Origin: DASQFQ01 sp963722815
Lineage (GTDB): Bacteria; Actinomycetota; Thermoleophilia; Solirubrobacterales; Solirubrobacteraceae
Direction of reading: 5' to 3'
Assembly (NCBI GenBank): GCA_963722815.1
Contig: CAVROM010000016.1
Location: 34,859-98,858 of the forward strand
Length of the DNA stretch: 64,000 nucleotides
The notes beneath the pieces were generated by a model. The model saw nothing but the letters and a program-made list of their open reading frames with translations, made no database searches and had not been told where the DNA came from. Made by a program: the position numbers and the translations under genes. This document shows positions 26,888 to 38,034 of this stretch, in pieces. Positions within the stretch are counted from its first letter, which is position 1. Each line of letters begins with the position of its first letter.

Positions 26888-27987
26888 ATGCTGTGCATGC
26901 GTCTCTCCAACTTCTTCTTCGTGCTGCTCGGCGCCCTGGCGGTCGGCGTCGTCGTCGCGGTCCTCGCGATCGCCGGCGCGCTCCCCCAGAAGGTGGAGCA
27001 GAGGACCGTCGCGACCACCCCGGCGGCGCCGTCCTCCCCCGCGGCGCCGCGGACCGCCCCGACCAGCGTCGCCGACATCTACGCCCGCGTCTCGGGCAGC
27101 GTCGTCTTCGTCTCCGCCCGCGGCGGCAACGGCCAGCTCCAGTTCAACGGCCAGGGCGGCGGGCGCGCCGCGTCGGGCTCCGGCTTTGTGGTCGATACCG
27201 CAGGCCACATCGTCACCAACGACCACGTGGTCGAGAACGCCGATCGCTTCACCGTCCGCTTCGGCGAGAAGGGCGACCCGATCCCGGCCAAGCTGATCGG
27301 CAAGGATCCCTCGAGCGACCTCGCGGTGCTCTCGATCGACCCCGGCAAGGTCGAAGGCGGCACCAAGCCGCTCTCGCTCGCCTCGTCGAGCTCGCTGCGC
27401 CCCGGTGAGGCCGCGATCGCCATCGGCTCGCCGTTCGGCCTCTCCGGCACCGTCACCACCGGCATCGTCTCCGCCCTCGGGCGCGAGATCGAGGCGCCCA
27501 ACGGCTTCTCGATCCCCGGCGCGGTGCAGACCGACGCCGCCATCAACCCCGGCAACTCGGGCGGTCCGCTGCTCGACGCCGCCGGGCGCGTGATCGGCGT
27601 CAACTCGCAGATCGCGTCGCAGAGCGGCTCCAACTCCGGCGTCGGCTTCGCGGTCCCGTCCGACACGGTCAAGGACGTCGTGCCGAAGCTGATCAAGAGC
27701 GGCAAGATCGACCGCGCGTGGCTCGGCCTCTCGAGCGCCGAGCAGCCCGACTCCCCGGGCGCCGTCGTCGGCACCGTGACGAACGGCTCGCCCGCCGAGA
27801 AGGCCGGCATCCGCGGCGGCGACGTCATCACCGCGATCGGCGGCAAGACGATCCGCAACCCCTCGGACCTCTCGCTGACCGTGCTGACCAAGCGCCCCGG
27901 CGACGAGGTCAAGGTCGAGATCAAGCGCGACGGGAAGAGCCGCACGGTCACCGTGAAGCTCGGCAATCGGCCGAATACGCCCGTCCA

Positions 27988-27991
<4 letters not shown>
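26888..27991 (+). CDS. HtrA/DegP-like trypsin serine protease with PDZ domain
   Basis: A membrane-anchored protease of 367 aa; the alternative ATG at 26897 gives 364. One N-terminal helix (LSNFFFVLLGALAVGVVVAVLAIAGAL) precedes a Pro/Ala linker. Counted from 26888, the catalytic triad is H113 (TNDHVVEN), D144 (SSDLAVL) and S224 (PGNSGGP). The PDZ domain covers about residues 275-360 (GSPAEKAGIRGGDVI). It would degrade or refold exported proteins. It runs into the moxR gene with an ATGA overlap, joining protease and MoxR/VWA modules. Confidence 0.92.
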
Positions 27992-29058
<1,067 letters not shown>

Positions 29059-29059
29059 A

Positions 29060-30010
29060 GTGAGCTTTCGCGAGCCTCTGCTCCTGCTCGCGCTGGTCTT
29101 CCTCCCTCTGGCCATCGCGGCCTACGTCCTCGCCCAGCGGCGGCGCAAGAAGTTCGCGCTGCGCTACACGAACATCCCCGTGCTCGCCACGGTGGCGGGA
29201 CGCTCGTGGGGGCGCCACGTGCCTGCTGCCTTCGCCTTGCTGGCGCTGGGCGTGCTGCTGTTCGCCCTCAGCCGGCCCGAGCGGACGGTCGCCGCGCCGC
29301 AGCGCCAGGGCTCGGTGGTGATGGTCACCGACACGTCAGGTTCGATGGAGGCCACCGACGTCGCGCCGACCCGCCTCGCGGCGGCGCAGACCGCGGCGCG
29401 GGCGCTGACCAAGAAGCTGCCCGAGCAGTTCAACCTCGGGCTGGTCACGTTCAACAGCTCGGCCCAGTCGATCGTGGCGCCGACGACCGACCGCGACCAG
29501 ATCTACGCCGCGATCTCGGCGCTCAAGGTGCAGGGCTCGACCGCGATGGGCGACGGGCTGAAGCTCGGGCTGCAGAGCGCGCGCACCAAGGTGAAGGACA
29601 CCGACGGGCAGACGCACCGGGTGCCGTCGGTGCTGGTGCTGCTGTCCGACGGCAAGAGCGAGCGCGGCTCTGAGCCGGTCGACATCGCCGACCAGGCCAA
29701 GAAGCTGAAGGTCCCGATCTACACGATCGCGCTCGGGACGCAGACCGGCGTGCTGCACCGGCCCAACGGCAAGTCGGTGCCGGTGCCGCCCGACAACGTA
29801 ACGCTGCGCGACATCGCCGACACGACCGGCGGGCGCTTCTACGCCGCGCCGAGCGCCGCGCGGCTGGAGGACATCTACGCGAACCTCGGGACGAAGTTCT
29901 CGACCAAGAGGGTCAAGCAGGAGGTCACGTCGTCGTTCGCGGGCGCCGCGCTCGCGCTGCTGCTCGCCGCCGCCGTGCTGGCGCTGCTGCGGATGGGGAG
30001 GCTGCCGTGA
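29060..30010 (+). CDS. VWA-domain membrane protein (BatA-like), copy 1
   Basis: 316 aa from GTG 29060. It begins MSFREPLLLLALVFLPLAIAAYV (first membrane helix), then a second helix near residue 50-70, a VWA domain with MIDAS VTDTSGSM (about residue 93), LSDGKSERG, and a C-terminal helix before LLRMGRLP. The topology is that of BatA/BatB aerotolerance-type proteins with the VWA outside the membrane. It is paralogous to the protein encoded at 30972, with the same MSFREP start and GRLP end. Confidence 0.9.
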   Translation: MSFREPLLLLALVFLPLAIAAYVLAQRRRKKFALRYTNIPVLATVAGRSWGRHVPAAFALLALGVLLFALSRPERTVAAPQRQGSVVMVTDTSGSMEATDVAPTRLAAAQTAARALTKKLPEQFNLGLVTFNSSAQSIVAPTTDRDQIYAAISALKVQGSTAMGDGLKLGLQSARTKVKDTDGQTHRVPSVLVLLSDGKSERGSEPVDIADQAKKLKVPIYTIALGTQTGVLHRPNGKSVPVPPDNVTLRDIADTTGGRFYAAPSAARLEDIYANLGTKFSTKRVKQEVTSSFAGAALALLLAAAVLALLRMGRLP

Positions 30011-30975
30011 GCCGCCGGCGCGCGACGCACCGCCGGCCCACTCGCTTGGCCGCGCCGGAGCGCACCCCCGAGCGGCCCGGGCCCGGCCCGATCCCGCCGA
30101 CGGTCCTGCGCAACCTGGACCTCGCGGTGCTGCGGCGGGTCGAGAGCCTCGTCCCGGGCGAGCACCTCACGCCGCAGGTCGGCGGCGGCACCGAGCTCGC
30201 GCTGATCCGGCCCTACCGGCCCGGCGACGACGTCCGCTACATCGACTGGAACGTGACCGCGCGGATGAGCGAGCCGCACGTGCGCGTGCACGTCGGCGAG
30301 CGCGCGATGACCGCGTGGCTGCTGCTCGACGTGTCGGCCTCGATGACGTTCGGCACCGCCGACCGGCGCAAGGCGGACGTCGCCGAGGGCGTGGCGCTGG
30401 CGATCGGCCACGTGGCGACGCGGCGCGGCAATCGCTTGGGCGTCGTCGCGCTGGGCGGCGGCGAGCCGCGTGTGCTGCGCCCGCGCCAGGGCCGCCTCGG
30501 TCTGCTGGGGCTGCTGGCCGAGCTGCGCGCAGAGCCGGAAGCCGACTTGGTGGGCGCGACGTCCTTGGGGACGGCCGCGCAGCGCACCGCGGCGCTGGCG
30601 CGCAACCGCGGCCTCATCGTCGTGGTCTCCGACTTCCGCGGCGAGCAGGACTGGGAGCGCCCGCTGCGCACCCTGCGCGCCCGCCACGGCGTGCTCGCGG
30701 TCGAGGTCCGCGACCCGCGCGAGATGGAGCTCCCACCGGTCGGCGACCTGTGGCTCACCGATCCGGAGACCGGGCAGCAGCTGCACGTGAACACGAACCG
30801 CCGCCGCGTCCGCAAACGGTTCGCGAAGGCGGCCGCGGAGGAGCGCGAGCAGGTCGCCGCGACGCTGCGGCGGATCGGCGTCGACCACCTCGTGCTGTCG
30901 ACGGAAGGCGACTGGCTGCGGACCCTGGCCGGGCACCTGCGGAGGAGCGAGCTGCGCTTGAGGCGGACGGCATGA
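30007..30975 (+). CDS. DUF58 (VWA-like) protein
   Basis: A 322-aa protein overlapping the previous stop by 4 bp (GTGA). It carries the diagnostic DUF58 segment RPYRPGDDVRYIDWNVTAR (about residue 70) and a VWA-like LLDVSASMTFG. It has no obvious membrane helix, unlike many relatives. DUF58 proteins are standard partners of MoxR ATPases. It lies between two paralogous VWA genes, and its stop overlaps the next ATG. Confidence 0.9.
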   Translation: MSRRRATHRRPTRLAAPERTPERPGPGPIPPTVLRNLDLAVLRRVESLVPGEHLTPQVGGGTELALIRPYRPGDDVRYIDWNVTARMSEPHVRVHVGERAMTAWLLLDVSASMTFGTADRRKADVAEGVALAIGHVATRRGNRLGVVALGGGEPRVLRPRQGRLGLLGLLAELRAEPEADLVGATSLGTAAQRTAALARNRGLIVVVSDFRGEQDWERPLRTLRARHGVLAVEVRDPREMELPPVGDLWLTDPETGQQLHVNTNRRRVRKRFAKAAAEEREQVAATLRRIGVDHLVLSTEGDWLRTLAGHLRRSELRLRRTA

Positions 30976-31949
30976 GCTTCCGTGAGCCCTCGGTCTTGGT
31001 CGGTCTCCTGCTGCTGCCGCTGGCGGCGATGGCGTACGCGGTCATGCAACGGCGCAAGCGCGCCGATGCGACGCGGTTCGGCAACCCGGCGCTGCTGCCC
31101 GGGCTCGCCACCGCGCGGCCGGGCTGGCGCCGGCACCTGCCGCCGCTGCTCCTGCTCGTCGCGCTCGGCGCGCTGGTGGTCGCGCTCGCGCGGCCGCAGC
31201 GGACTGTCGCCGCGCCGCAGCGACAGGCGACGGTGATGATGGTCACCGACGTGTCGGGCTCGATGCGGGCCAACGACGTCGAGCCGGACCGTCTGTCGGC
31301 CGCCGTCGAGGCGGGCCACACGCTCGCCGACAAGCTGCCGGACGAGCTGCGGCTCGGGCTCGTGTCGTTCTCCGACTACGCCGAGCAGACCGTCCCGCCG
31401 ACCACCGAGCGCGGGCCCGTCAACGACGCGCTCGACCGGCTCGTCGCCGACGGCGGCACCGCGATGGGCGACGCGCTGCGGCGCGGCATCGAGGCGGTGC
31501 GGACGCCGGTCGCCAACCGCGACGGCAGCGGCACGCGCCGGCTGCCGGGCGTGATCGTGCTGCTCTCCGACGGCAAGAACACGTCGGGTAACACGCGCCC
31601 GCTCGACGTCGCGCGCCAGGCCAAGGCGCTCCACATCCCGATCTACGCGATCGCGCTCGGCACGCCGAGCGGCCGCATCGAGCTGACCGACCCGTTCTCC
31701 GGCACCACGCAGACGATCGCGGTGCCGCCCGATCCGGAGACGCTGAAGCAGATCGCGACGATCACCGGCGGGCGCTTCTTCGAGACCGCCAAGGCCGCCG
31801 ACCTGAAGTCGATCTACGCGAACCTCGGCACGCGCCTCTCCTCGAAGCAGGAGAAGCGCGAGGTGACGGTCGCGTTCGCCGGCGGCGGGCTGGTGCTGCT
31901 GCTGCTGGGCGGCGGCCTCAGCCTCGCGTGGTTCGGCCGCCTGCCATAG
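30972..31949 (+). CDS. VWA-domain membrane protein (BatA-like), copy 2
   Basis: 325 aa, ATG overlapping the DUF58 TGA. Same architecture as copy 1: MSFREPSVLVGLLLLPLAAMAYAV, second helix, VWA with VTDVSGSM (about residue 95), LLSDGKNTSGNTRP, TGGRFFET, C-terminal helix and FGRLP end. It shares long stretches with copy 1 (for example TVAAPQRQ before the MIDAS and KSIYANLGT near the C-terminus), so the pair arose by duplication. It ends the operon; its last 32 bp overlap the convergent gene. Confidence 0.9.
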   Translation: MSFREPSVLVGLLLLPLAAMAYAVMQRRKRADATRFGNPALLPGLATARPGWRRHLPPLLLLVALGALVVALARPQRTVAAPQRQATVMMVTDVSGSMRANDVEPDRLSAAVEAGHTLADKLPDELRLGLVSFSDYAEQTVPPTTERGPVNDALDRLVADGGTAMGDALRRGIEAVRTPVANRDGSGTRRLPGVIVLLSDGKNTSGNTRPLDVARQAKALHIPIYAIALGTPSGRIELTDPFSGTTQTIAVPPDPETLKQIATITGGRFFETAKAADLKSIYANLGTRLSSKQEKREVTVAFAGGGLVLLLLGGGLSLAWFGRLP

Positions 31950-32563
31950 CGGTCAGCACCTCGCGGTCGGCCTCGCCCGACAGCCCCACGGCGAGCACCA
32001 CTCCCACGCCGCGCGCGTAGAACTTCGCCTCCAGCACGTCGGGCTCGAGCGGCGTCGTCTCGAGCGTCATCAGCGTGTGGCGGAAGCGCCGCAGCGGCAC
32101 CTTCACGCGCTCGTTGAGCGAGACGATCTTCGCGCGGTCCTCGGCGTGGCCCTTGAGGAACTCCTGCCGGTAGGCCATGCCGACCCTGGGGTGCGCGGGC
32201 ATGATCACGCCGGGCCGCGCGCCGTCGACTCCCGCCTCCCACGAGCCCTCCGTTGACGCCGGCTTGCCCTTCTCGTAGGCGGTGGTCGCCTCGCCCATGT
32301 ACCAGACGGTGCCCTTGGCGTCCTGGGCGTAGTAGTCGTCGGTGATCTCGACCGGAACGCCGCGCTGGCGCGACTCGTCGTGGACGACGCGGGCGACGAC
32401 GCCGTCGGCCATGAGTTGGGTCTGCCGCGTGACGGTGACGACCGTCGCGGACGTTGCCCTCGCGGTAGGTCCAGTGGCGCCCGACCGGGAGCGGGAACCA
32501 GGGGTTGTCGACGTTGGGACCGGCGCCGACGAGTGCGAGCGCTATGGCGGTGGTGGCGAGCAT
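31918..32563 (-). pseudogene. Secreted protein of unknown function, frameshifted
   Basis: ATG 32563 gives a signal-like MLATTAIALALVGAG, then NPWFPLPVGRHWTYREG. After a one-base shift at about 32463 the protein continues in another frame with VVTVTRQTQL, ARVVHDESRQRG, DYYAQDAKGTVWYMGEATTAYE and PGVIMPAHPRVG. That pattern (large-scale conserved YAQD-GTVWYxGE) belongs to a family of secreted proteins of unknown function that I recognise only by its motif. It overlaps the VWA copy-2 gene end. A further upstream ATG at 32599 would share a CATG with the divergent gene. Confidence 0.6.
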
Positions 32564-32597
32564 GCCGGGAGGAATACGCTCCGCTCGTGAGCGCCAC

Positions 32598-33934
32598 ATG
32601 AGAGACCTCCTCGCTCGGACCGCCGAGTTGGCGGCCGGCCACCTTGAGTCGCTGGACGACCGCCACGCGGGGCCGACCGCCGGATTCGACGAGCTGCGCG
32701 CCTCGCTCGGCGGCCCGTTGCCCGAGACGGGCGTGCCGCCGGAGCAGGTGGTGGAGGAGCTGGCGCGCGGCGCGTCGCCCGGGCTCGTCGCCTCGCCCGG
32801 TCCGCGCTACTTCGGCTTCGTCACCGGCGGCGCGCTGCCCGCGGCGCTCGCCGCGGACTGGCTCACCTCGGCGTGGGATCAGAACTCGTTCAGCGCAGTG
32901 TCCTCGCCCGCCGCCTCGGTGGTCGAGGAGGTCGCGTGCGGGTGGCTGCTCGACGTGCTCCGCCTCCCGGCCGAGTGCAGCGTCGGCCTGACCACCGGCG
33001 CGCAGATGGCCAACGTGACCGGGCTCGCCGCCGCGCGCCACGCATTGCTGGCCCGCGCGGGCTGGGACGTGGAGGAGCAAGGTCTGCAGGGCGCGCCGCC
33101 GCTGAAGGTGTTCGCCGGCGGCGAGGCGCACGTGACGCTGTGGCGGGCGCTGCGGCTGCTCGGGATCGGGCGCGCCCAGGTCGAGGTCGTGCCGGCCGAC
33201 GACCAGGGCGCGATGCGCGCCGCCGCGCTGCACCTCGACGGCCCGGCGATCGTGTGCGCGCAGGCGGGCAACGTCAACAGCGGCGCGATCGACTCGCTCG
33301 CCGAGATCGCCGCCGCCGCGCGCGAGCACGGCGCGTGGGTGCACGTCGACGGAGCCTTCGGCCTCTGGGCCGCCGCCAGCCCGGCGCTCGCGGGGCTGAT
33401 CGAGGGCCACGCGGATTGCGACTCGTGGGCGACGGACGGCCACAAGTGGCTGAACGTCCCCTACGACTGCGGCGTCGTGGCGATCCGCGACGCCTCCGCC
33501 CACGCCGCGGCGATGGGCATGAGCGCCGCCTACCTCGTCCGCGACGCCTCCTCGCGCTCGAACTCCGACTGGGCTCCCGAGGCCTCGCGCCGCGGGCGCG
33601 GGTTCGCGGTCTACGCGGCGCTGCGGTCGCTGGGGCGCGACGGCGTGGCCTCGTTGGTGGAGCGCAACTGCGCGCTCGCGCGGCGGCTGGCCTCGCGCGT
33701 CGAGGGTGAGGTCGAGGTGCTCAACGAGGTGGTGCTCAACCAGGTCCTGCTCGCGCGTCGGGGAGGACGTGATCCGCGATCTCCAGCAGGAGGGCACGTT
33801 CTGGGCCGGCGGCACCGTCTGGCACGGCCGGCCGGCGCTCCGCTTCTCCGTCTCGAACTGGTCGACGACCGAGGCCGACATCGATCATGAGCGCCGACGC
33901 GATCCTCAGCGCGGTAGCGCGAGCGCGCGGGTAA
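32598..33934 (+). pseudogene. PLP-dependent (aromatic-L-)amino-acid decarboxylase family protein, two frameshifts
   Basis: A group II decarboxylase-like enzyme: GPRYFGFVTGGALPAALAADWL (about residue 68), AQAGNVNSGAIDS, HVDGAFGLWAA, and the PLP-lysine motif TDGHKWLNVPYDCG (about residue 280). The frame shifts at about 33757 (after LNQVLL, where VGEDVIRDLQQEGTFWAGG continues) and again near 33885; the natural end is then ...ILSAVARARG with TAA at 33932-33934. Each shift equals one extra base. Substrate unknown; aromatic amino acids or 2,4-diaminobutyrate are possible. Confidence 0.8.
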
Positions 33935-34788
33935 GGGTGGCGACGACGAGCTCCGGCTCGTTGGTCAGCTGACGGTCGATGATGCGGATCACTCGGTAAC
34001 CGGCGGTTGTGAGTCGTTGGTCCCGGCGGCGGTCTTGCTCGAACGAACTGCGCATTGAGTGGAAGGCCCAGCTGTCGATCTCGACGATGAGGCCGCGGTC
34101 TCGCCACAGGAGGTCGACTTCGTAGCCCTCGACGCGGACGTTGGTCTCGGGCTCGGGCAGGCGGGCTCTGCGGATCAGGCCGAGGGCGATGCGCTCGAGG
34201 TCGGAGCGGGTGAGACGGGGCTCGGTTTCGATTGCCTTCCTCAATGCTGCCGTTCCTCGATGGTGCGGGTAACGGCTGAACTGCTCAGTGAGGGACTGAG
34301 GGCTGACGCGCCGCTGGAGGCCCGCCTCGTTGAGCGCACGCTCGAGCTCGGTGGTGGGTTCAGCGGCAGCGAGGTCGAGGATCGTTCGGGCGGCGGAGGT
34401 GGTCGGGATGCCATGGCGGCGAGAGATGTCTTGGGGATGCAGGACGGCTTGGTGGATCCGGACGCCCGGGCGGCTCCGGAGCTTGCGCGGGACGATCACG
34501 TCGATCGGACCCTCTCGCGGTGGGCGAACATCCCAGAGAACGGCGGCTGGGTAGTGGGAGATGAGCGCGCCCGGGGCGGCGGCGAGGGCCGCGGCCATCG
34601 CACGCGAGCGCTCGGTTTGGGCCGATTAGGTAGACACCACGGTGCAGCGGCCGCAGCGAGCCCGCCTTGACGCGACGTGCGACCGCATGGCGTCCCAACC
34701 CGGCCTGCTCGAGCTGGGCGAGGCTGATTACCGCGTGCTGTCGGCTTGCCACCTCCACGACGGCGCGAACCGCGCCGTCAACCGGCAC
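33906..34788 (-). pseudogene. DUF559/AbiEi-like protein, one frameshift
   Basis: GTG 34788 with a GAGAGG 6 nt upstream gives an N-terminal AbiEi-type HTH segment (LAQLEQAGLGRHAVARRVKAG, LHRGVYLIGP). One base shift near 34605 moves the rest to the next frame: LISHYPAAVLWDVRPP, ARTILDLAAAEP, and a C-terminal DUF559 nuclease-like domain with VEGYEVDLLWRDRGLIVEIDSWAFH and FEQDRRRDQRL (E/D-x-D..E-x-K-like core). Actinobacterial genomes carry many such genes; role unknown, perhaps defence-related. Confidence 0.72.
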
Positions 34789-34966
34789 TTCGTTCCTCTC
34801 GGCGGACCCGGCGGAGGCTTCGGGAACGAACCGCCGCCAGGACCGGCGCAACGTTCCCCGTCGCCCAGATCGAGCACCGAATGGAACGAAGCGCCGCCTC
34901 CATCCGGACACCTTCCCTCACCAGCCGCCGTTCGCCGGCTCCCTCCGCAAACTCACAACAGCGTCG

Positions 34967-35728
34967 TCACGAACCCGTGCGCCTCTCAGCGAGTTCCGTG
35001 ATGATCGCCTCGTAGACGCCCGCGCCGTTGGAGCCCTCGGCCACCCGCACGTTCTCCATCCCGCGCGCCGCGTCGTGCACCTCCGGCTCGGCGTTCGCGA
35101 CGAGCCAGAAGGTGCCGACCGCCGAGGCTGACCCGAGGTCTTCCATCGAGTCGCCCACTGCGATGACGTCCTCCGGGGCGAACCCGCGCGCCTGCATGTG
35201 CCGCGCGACCGCAGCCGCCTTGGAGGCCGAGCGCGGGACCAGGTGGTAGGCGCGCCCGCCGGCCGCGGCCCCGTGCATCACCCCGTTGTCGACCAGCCGG
35301 AACGCCCCGAACCCTTCCTCGATGAGCAGTTCGTCGGCCTCTGCCACGTCGACGCCGAACCCCAGGTAGAGACGCGACGACTCGCGCCCCCGGTTCCACG
35401 GGTCGTACATCTCGAGCGGAAACCGCTCGAGCAGCAGCGCGTTCGCCGCGGCGTCGTCGATCTGCTCAGTGAGCAGTTGCAGTTCGCCGTCGATCACCAT
35501 CCCGCAGCCTGCCTCGAAGATCCACGAGCGCACGCCCAGCATCACCCCGTTGTGGAGCAGCGTCGACTGCCGCCGCCCCGAGTACGGGACGACCTCGACG
35601 TCGGCCCGCCAACACGCCTCGAGCGCCCGCGCCCCGAGCATCGTGAACGCTCCGTCGCCGTCGTGGAACAGCGACGCGCGGCGGCCCAGCAGGGTCCCGT
35701 CCATGTCGACATAAGCGGCGCGGAGCAC
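34967..35728 (-). CDS. HAD-superfamily phosphatase (Cof/IIB-like)
   Basis: A 253-aa phosphatase. Motif I YVDMDGTLLG (nucleophile Asp9), motif II VVPYSGRRQSTL, an inserted IIB-type cap containing ESSRLYLGFG, a lysine in RSASKAAAVARHM and motif IV VIAVGDSMEDLGSAS. The arrangement resembles sugar-phosphate and mannosyl-3-phosphoglycerate phosphatases. Substrate not determinable. It is divergent from the helicase gene with a 20-bp gap. Confidence 0.85.
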   Translation of the reverse strand: MLRAAYVDMDGTLLGRRASLFHDGDGAFTMLGARALEACWRADVEVVPYSGRRQSTLLHNGVMLGVRSWIFEAGCGMVIDGELQLLTEQIDDAAANALLLERFPLEMYDPWNRGRESSRLYLGFGVDVAEADELLIEEGFGAFRLVDNGVMHGAAAGGRAYHLVPRSASKAAAVARHMQARGFAPEDVIAVGDSMEDLGSASAVGTFWLVANAEPEVHDAARGMENVRVAEGSNGAGVYEAIITELAERRTGS

Positions 35729-35748
35729 CCGACTAGGCTGACAGGCGA

Positions 35749-38034
35749 ATGGTGGTCACGAGGGACATCGAGCCGTGGGACGAACTGCTGCAGGCCGGCC
35801 GCGACGACGAGCGCCTGGTCACGCAGAGCAGCGTCCACCCGCGCCCCGGCAAGCAGGCCGCGATCCCCGAGGAGCTGCACCCGAAGGTCGCGGAGGCGCT
35901 CCAGGGCAAAGGCATCGAGACCCTGTGGTCGCACCAGGCCGAGGCGATCCACGCCGGCTGGGCCGGCCCGACGATCGTCACCACCGGCACCGCCTCGGGC
36001 AAGTCGCTGTGCTTCCAGCTCCCCACCCTCGACGTGCTGTGCCGCGACAGTCGCGCCCGCGCGCTCTACCTCTACCCGACCAAAGCGCTCGCGCAGGACC
36101 AGGCGCGCGCGCTCAACGCGTTCAACGTCAAGAACGCCCGGCTCGCGATCTACGACGGCGACACACCCAGAGAGCAGCGCTCCGCGATCCGCCGCAACAG
36201 CAACGTCGTCCTCACCAACCCCGACATGCTGCACCTCGGGATCCTCCCCAACCACCCCGCGTGGGGGAACTTCTTCTCCAACCTCGCGATCGTGGTCGTT
36301 GACGAAGCGCACGTCTACCGCGGCGTGTTCGGCTCGCACGTCGGGAACGTCCTGCGACGCCTGAGAAGGATCGCCGGCGCCTACGGCACCGAGCCGCGCT
36401 TCCTGATGGCGAGCGCCACGATCGGCAACCCGGGCGAGCTCGCCGAGCGCCTCTCCGGCCTCGACGACTTCACGGTCATCGACGACGACGGCTCGCCGGT
36501 CACCAAGCGCACGATCGCGATGTGGAACCCGCCCGTCACCGACGAGAAGCTCGGCACGCGCCGCTCCGTGCTCGCGGAGGCCGCCGACCTGCTGGCCGAG
36601 CTCGTCACGCAGGACGCGCGCACGATCGTGTTCATGAAGTCCCGTAAGGCAGTCGAGCTGATGGCCAAGTTCACGCAGAACGCGCTCGAGGACCTCGGCC
36701 ACCCCGAGCTCGCCAAGCGGATCGCGCCTTACCGCGCCGGCTACACCCCGCAGCAGCGGCGCGAGCTCGAGCACAAGCTGGTCGCGGGCGAGCTGCTCGG
36801 CGTCGTGTCCACCGACGCGCTCGAGCTCGGCATCGACATCGGCTCGCTCGACGCCGCCATCTGCGTGACGTTCCCGGGGACGGTGGCATCGCTGCGACAG
36901 CAGTGGGGCCGCGCCGGGCGCCGCGGCCGCGGGCTCGCCGTCTACGTCGCGGGCGAGGACGCGCTCGACCAGTTCTTCTGCCGGCACCCCGACGAGTTCC
37001 TCGACCGCCCGGTGGAGAACGCGATCCTCGACCACGAGAACGAGCAGATCCACGCCCAGCACCTGCTGTGCGCGGCGCACGAGGGCCCGCTCGAGCCCGC
37101 CGACGCCGAGTACCTCGGCCTGACCTGGAAGACCACCGCCGAGCGGCTCGTCGCCAACGGCGCGCTGCGTGAGCGGCCCGGCGGCACCTACGTCCCGCGC
37201 CGCCCCGAGGAGTTCCCCGCCGCGCAGGTCAGCTTGCGCTCGGCGAGCCGCGACGGCTTCGCGATCGTCGACACCGGCTCCGGCGAGCTGATCGGCACCG
37301 TCGACTTCGCGCGCGCCATGCACACCACCCACGAGGGCGCGGTGTACCTCCACGGCGGCCGCCAGTTCGAGGTCGCCGAGCTCGACCTCGACGCGCGGCG
37401 CGTGCTCGTCCAGCCGTTCCAGGGCAACTGGTACACGCAGCCCAAGAAGGAGACGGACACCTACATCGAGGCGCTGCTCGACCGCCGCGAGTACATGGGC
37501 GTGACGCTGAGCTTCGGCAACGTGACCGTGACCGAGCAGGTGCTCGCCTACCAGCGCAAGCGCATGTCCGACCACGAGGCGATCGACCTGATCGGCCTCG
37601 ACCTCCCGCAGACCTCGTTCACGACCCAGGCGCTGTGGTACGAGCTGCCACCGGAGCTGCTGCGCGACGACTTCCCGCTCCACGCGCTGCTCGGCGCGCT
37701 GCACGCCGCCGAGCACTCGCAGATCGCGGTGCTCCCGCTGCTGGCGATGTGCGACCGCTGGGACATCGGCGGCCTCTCCACCAACCTGCACCCGCAGACC
37801 GGCGGCCCGACGATCTTCATCTACGACGGCCACCCGGGCGGGATCGGCATCACCCGCCGCGGCTACCTCGCCTTCGACGCGCTCGTCGACGACGCCCACC
37901 GCCTGATCACCGAGTGCCCGTGCGAGAGCGGCTGCCCGTCGTGCGTGCAGTCGCCCAAGTGCGGCAACCTCAACGAGCCGCTCTCCAAGCACGGCGCGGC
38001 CGAGGTCATGGGCCGTATGCTCGCCGCCGCGTGA
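35749..38034 (+). CDS. DEAD/DEAH-box helicase of the MrfA (YprA) family with DUF1998 domain
   Basis: A 761-aa superfamily 2 helicase. Walker A is TTGTASGKSLCFQLP (about residue 85), Walker B VVVDEAHVYRG (about 182), SATIGNPGEL is motif III, and the second RecA domain has STDALELGIDIG and QQWGRAGRRGR. The C-terminal DUF1998 domain ends with a four-cysteine cluster (CPCESGCPSCVQSPKC). Bacillus MrfA repairs mitomycin C damage with MrfB; no MrfB-like gene is adjacent. The stop overlaps the next GTG. Confidence 0.93.
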   Translation: MVVTRDIEPWDELLQAGRDDERLVTQSSVHPRPGKQAAIPEELHPKVAEALQGKGIETLWSHQAEAIHAGWAGPTIVTTGTASGKSLCFQLPTLDVLCRDSRARALYLYPTKALAQDQARALNAFNVKNARLAIYDGDTPREQRSAIRRNSNVVLTNPDMLHLGILPNHPAWGNFFSNLAIVVVDEAHVYRGVFGSHVGNVLRRLRRIAGAYGTEPRFLMASATIGNPGELAERLSGLDDFTVIDDDGSPVTKRTIAMWNPPVTDEKLGTRRSVLAEAADLLAELVTQDARTIVFMKSRKAVELMAKFTQNALEDLGHPELAKRIAPYRAGYTPQQRRELEHKLVAGELLGVVSTDALELGIDIGSLDAAICVTFPGTVASLRQQWGRAGRRGRGLAVYVAGEDALDQFFCRHPDEFLDRPVENAILDHENEQIHAQHLLCAAHEGPLEPADAEYLGLTWKTTAERLVANGALRERPGGTYVPRRPEEFPAAQVSLRSASRDGFAIVDTGSGELIGTVDFARAMHTTHEGAVYLHGGRQFEVAELDLDARRVLVQPFQGNWYTQPKKETDTYIEALLDRREYMGVTLSFGNVTVTEQVLAYQRKRMSDHEAIDLIGLDLPQTSFTTQALWYELPPELLRDDFPLHALLGALHAAEHSQIAVLPLLAMCDRWDIGGLSTNLHPQTGGPTIFIYDGHPGGIGITRRGYLAFDALVDDAHRLITECPCESGCPSCVQSPKCGNLNEPLSKHGAAEVMGRMLAAA

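Noticed and set aside
33906..34788. A complete toxin-antitoxin or defence system
   Set aside because: The AbiEi/DUF559-like gene is single, frame-broken, and no partner toxin gene is adjacent.
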